Shown here: positions 6,314-8,318 of the stretch, one piece after another
Position numbering within the stretch: position 1 is the first letter of the stretch
Layout: every line of letters begins with the position of its first letter
Origin: an uncultured Sphingobacteriaceae bacterium
GTDB taxonomy: Bacteria; Bacteroidota; Bacteroidia; Sphingobacteriales; Sphingobacteriaceae
Length of the DNA stretch: 8,318 nucleotides
Assembly: GCA_937875035.1 (NCBI GenBank)
Contig: CALNCF010000179.1
Coordinates: 1 to 8,318, forward strand
Direction: 5' to 3'
Translations under genes and position numbers: made by a program
The notes under the pieces: generated by a model
The model's input: only the letters and a program-made list of their open reading frames with translations
Told to the model about the DNA's origin: nothing
Databases searched by the model: none

Positions 6314-7225
6314 GTGGATCAACCAATCGTTAAAACGCTTATTGTTATTGCCGGTCCTACGGCTGTAGGTAAAACAGCCGCGGCTATCCGCATAGCCAAA
6401 GCATTACATACAGAAATTATTTCCGCAGACTCCCGGCAGTTTTTCCGGGAGATCTCCATCGGTACCGCGAAGCCTTCGCCGGAAGAGCTCATGCAGGTAA
6501 CCCATCATTTCATCAATTCCCATTCCATCAAAGATGAGATGAACGCAGGCATCTACGAGAAAGAAGCGCTGCGCCTGATCGAGCACCTGTTCCAGAAACA
6601 CGATGTGTTGGTTATGACGGGAGGATCTGGCTTATACATCGATGCCGTATGCAAGGGCTTCGACGAGCTGCCGGTGAAGGATGAAGAGCTCAGGGAAGAG
6701 CTGGAGAAGAAGACGCTGGAAGAATTACAGGCAGAGCTGGAAAAGCGCGACCCTGTTTATTTTGAAAAAACCGACAAGCAGAATCCTCAGCGTTTGATAC
6801 GTGCCATTGAAGTATGCCGTTTAACGGGAAAACCTTTCTCTGAATTCAGGAAGAGTGAATCGAAGCCCCGTTCGTTCCGGGTTGTGAAGATCGGGCTGGA
6901 TCTCGATCGTAAGATACTCTATAACCGGATCAATAAACGGGTAGACATGATGATCGAAAACGGGCTGATCCATGAAGTAAAAACATTCAGGCATCTTCGT
7001 CACCTGAACGCCCTGCAAACAGTCGGATACACGGAACTGTTTGATTATTTTTTCGACAAGATCCCGCAGGAAGAAGCGATCGAGCTCATCAAGAGAAATA
7101 CGCGCAGGTTCGCGAAACGCCAGCTGACCTGGTTCCGGAGGGACCCGGAAATGAAATGGTTCGGGCCGGAAGACGATGAGCAGATGCTTGCGTACATTCA
7201 TCCGCTCATCGCAGCCAAAGTCTGA
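6314..7225 (+). CDS. miaA: tRNA dimethylallyltransferase
   Basis: MiaA transfers the dimethylallyl group from DMAPP to N6 of A37 in tRNAs that read codons starting with U, giving i6A37, often later modified to ms2i6A by MiaB. The 303-aa product carries the P-loop GPTAVGKT (14-21), the ADSRQ segment (38-42) with the catalytic Asp39, and the IGTAKPSPEEL turn (49-59). GGSGLYIDA (103-111), DKQNPQRLIRAIEV (154-167), QTVGYTEL (235-242) and RRFAKRQLTWFRRD (264-277) follow. Length is normal for Bacteroidota MiaA. The start is GTG at 6314; no in-frame ATG lies nearby upstream and starting later would cut into the P-loop strand. The start lies 8 nt after the preceding stop and is preceded by the pyrimidine-rich CCCTCCCT, the opposite of a ribosome-binding site, so translational coupling is likely. 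Confidence 0.96.
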   Translation: MDQPIVKTLIVIAGPTAVGKTAAAIRIAKALHTEIISADSRQFFREISIGTAKPSPEELMQVTHHFINSHSIKDEMNAGIYEKEALRLIEHLFQKHDVLVMTGGSGLYIDAVCKGFDELPVKDEELREELEKKTLEELQAELEKRDPVYFEKTDKQNPQRLIRAIEVCRLTGKPFSEFRKSESKPRSFRVVKIGLDLDRKILYNRINKRVDMMIENGLIHEVKTFRHLRHLNALQTVGYTELFDYFFDKIPQEEAIELIKRNTRRFAKRQLTWFRRDPEMKWFGPEDDEQMLAYIHPLIAAKV

Positions 7226-7534
7226 TTATGCCTGTGCCGTAGGGCCTCCGAAATTCATCGGGATGGTCGGCGCGTCTTCTAATTTGATCTTTCCGTTCAC
7301 CTCTTCATATTTACGCACGTTGTCGGCAAGCGCGCCCAATAAACGTTTGGCATGCTGAGGAGTTAATACCACTCTCGATTTCACTTTCGCTTTCGGCACA
7401 CCCGGCATAACACGGATAAAGTCGATCACAAACTCTGCGTTCGAATGCGTAATGATCGCCAGGTTTGAATAGATGCCTTCCGCGATCTCTTCAGGTAATT
7501 CGATATTCAGTTGATTTTGATTATTCTCTTCCAT
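7226..7534 (-). CDS. DUF3467 family protein
   Basis: A 102-aa protein of unknown function belonging to the DUF3467 family, small soluble proteins common in Bacteroidota; I recall homologues near RNA polymerase genes in Bacteroides, but that context is not present here. The recognisable core is IYSNLAIITHSNAEFVIDFIRVMPG (21-45) followed by KVKSRVVLTPQHAKRLLGALADNVRKYEE (50-78), with a Gln/Asn-rich N-terminus and a Gly/Pro/Ala end. No signal peptide, membrane segment or catalytic motif is visible. Its stop codon directly abuts that of miaA on the other strand with no spacer, so the two transcripts must either overlap or be ended inside each other's genes. It has its own well-formed promoter just upstream. 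Confidence 0.88.
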   Translation of the reverse strand: MEENNQNQLNIELPEEIAEGIYSNLAIITHSNAEFVIDFIRVMPGVPKAKVKSRVVLTPQHAKRLLGALADNVRKYEEVNGKIKLEDAPTIPMNFGGPTAQA

Positions 7535-7551
7535 GATTCAAGTATTTTTAT

Positions 7552-7581
7552 CAAAGATAAAGTTTGCATCGGATACGCAAA
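7552..7581 (-). promoter_or_regulatory. Promoter of the DUF3467 gene
   Basis: On the - strand, TTTG (7581 to 7578) is followed after 18 bases by TATCTTTG (7559 to 7552). This matches the Bacteroidota -33 TTTG and -7 TANNTTTG pair in both sequence and spacing. The -7 element ends 17 bases before the ATG, so a leader of roughly a dozen bases is expected. This is the best promoter in the window. Confidence 0.72.
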
Positions 7582-7602
7582 ATTATTCGGTACGCGGACC
7601 GA
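7579..7602 (-). terminator. Small hairpin terminator after the barrel protein gene
   Basis: On the - strand TCGGT and ACCGA (within 7587-7602) form a 5-bp stem around a 6-nt loop, followed by ATAATTTT (7586 to 7579). It begins 8 bases after the stop codon of the upstream barrel gene, the right position for its terminator. The stem is short, so efficiency may be low. The T tract overlaps the -33 element of the DUF3467 promoter. Confidence 0.5.
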
Positions 7603-7609
7603 TGCTGAT

Positions 7610-8318
7610 TTAGAAACGATACTGCAACCGTAACGTAACCAGGTCATCCTTCAGATCACGGCGGTAATCATTCGTCCCGTTTGTTCCGGCCACCTGTGTT
7701 TTTTCATTCCTCACCAGATCATAATAAGCCATTACACGGATGTTATCCGTTGCACGGAAAATATACCCGAAGCCCCAGGTATCATAACGTATATCCGCCG
7801 GCCCTGTGTTGGAACCCGCCGCACCGATATCCTTTCCTTTCACATGCGTATTCGGATCATACCAGTCGTACTTAAAGACCAGCTGGTGACGCGTACGCAT
7901 AATGTTCTGCACGAGGTATAAGTATGCCCCGCTGAAACGACGCACATACGTAGCCGTACCGGGTATTGGAATGGCCGTCGGGCTGGCGCTGGTAAGCTGT
8001 GTTCCGGGCTGCTGCCCCTGGATATATTCCGCGCGGATAATAGAAAAACCGATGGATGTAAAGAAGTTCATCTGTACGTTCGCGCCGCCATAGATACGAC
8101 GCTCTGTATGGTTCAGGTTAGAAGCCGCGGAATCCATCGCAAAACGGGTTCCCGACATTTCGAATACTTTTTCAGAAGCGTTCATCAGGCTGCCGTAATA
8201 CCAGGAAACACCTGCCCCGTAACGGAAACGCTTGCTTCTTTCATTCCGGTAGGAGAGCCTACCGATAAAGTCTTTCTTCGAATCGATATCATTAATCACA
8301 AAACCGGACCCGTTGAAG
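7610..8318 (-). CDS. Outer-membrane beta-barrel protein, C-terminal part (porin-like)
   Basis: The frame is open to the window edge, so only the last 235 residues are seen and the N-terminus, with any signal peptide, is missing. A GTG codon at 8299 is internal, since the frame continues upstream as FNGSGF. The sequence alternates polar and hydrophobic or aromatic residues in strand-length stretches (RYGAGVSWYYGSL, GFSIIRAEYIQG, HQLVFKYDWYDP, DTWGFGYIFRATDNIRVMAYYDLVRN). It ends in VTLRLQYRF, with the terminal Phe used by the Bam machinery to insert barrels. Extended Gly/Ser/Thr/Asn-rich loops lie between strands. The pattern recalls phosphate-selective porin O/P-like proteins of Bacteroidota, but that specific assignment is tentative. 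It is the first gene upstream of DUF3467 on the same strand, with a small terminator between them. Confidence 0.75.
   Translation of the reverse strand, partial: FNGSGFVINDIDSKKDFIGRLSYRNERSKRFRYGAGVSWYYGSLMNASEKVFEMSGTRFAMDSAASNLNHTERRIYGGANVQMNFFTSIGFSIIRAEYIQGQQPGTQLTSASPTAIPIPGTATYVRRFSGAYLYLVQNIMRTRHQLVFKYDWYDPNTHVKGKDIGAAGSNTGPADIRYDTWGFGYIFRATDNIRVMAYYDLVRNEKTQVAGTNGTNDYRRDLKDDLVTLRLQYRF

Noticed and set aside
1..8318. CRISPR array, tRNA or rRNA gene, insertion sequence or phage module
   Set aside because: No regularly spaced repeats, cloverleaf-like sequence, transposase, integrase or structural phage gene was found on either strand.

Overview
The window looks like an ordinary chromosomal stretch from a member of the Bacteroidota, most likely a Chitinophagaceae-like or related Sphingobacteriia organism. 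The support is indirect. Several upstream regions carry the Bacteroidota -7 element TANNTTTG and start codons lack Shine-Dalgarno motifs. There is a DUF3467 protein and a pRiA4b ORF-3 family protein of the kind common in this phylum, and base composition is near 50 % GC by eye. No mobile element, CRISPR array, rRNA or tRNA gene was seen.

Layout. On the left, the end of an OmpH/Skp-like periplasmic chaperone (up to 502, + strand) is followed after 4 nt by a guanine deaminase (507-983). The deaminase converges, across a hairpin terminator, on an Hsp15-type S4-domain RNA-binding protein (1038-1430, - strand). A 76-bp divergent promoter region separates that gene from a long + strand series: dapD (1507-2325), a GT4 glycosyltransferase (2398-3540), tsaC overlapping its end by 8 nt (3533-4096), a tRNA nucleotidyltransferase with an HD domain (4179-5588), a pRiA4b ORF-3 family protein with a very acidic tail (5700-6305), and miaA 8 nt later (6314-7225). 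On the right, a DUF3467 protein (7226-7534, - strand) abuts the miaA stop codon with no spacer. Upstream of it is the C-terminal part of an outer-membrane beta-barrel protein (7610 to the window edge, - strand).

How the genes work together. The central + strand block is rich in tRNA maturation: TsaC makes the threonylcarbamoyl-AMP used for t6A37, the nucleotidyltransferase builds or repairs the CCA end, and MiaA makes i6A37. The acidic pRiA4b ORF-3 family protein sits between the last two and so is a candidate for a role tied to RNA or translation, but this is only inference from position. HslR (stalled 50S/tRNA rescue in E. coli) fits the same theme. DapD (lysine/diaminopimelate), the glycosyltransferase, the OmpH-like chaperone and the barrel protein belong to cell-envelope biosynthesis.

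The oddest observation is at the left edge. The OmpH-like reading frame continues upstream of its first available ATG, but two in-frame TAA codons interrupt what looks like a Thr/Ser-rich lipoprotein linker. I do not see a clear new defence or mobile system here. Most of the window is housekeeping, and the findings are modest.
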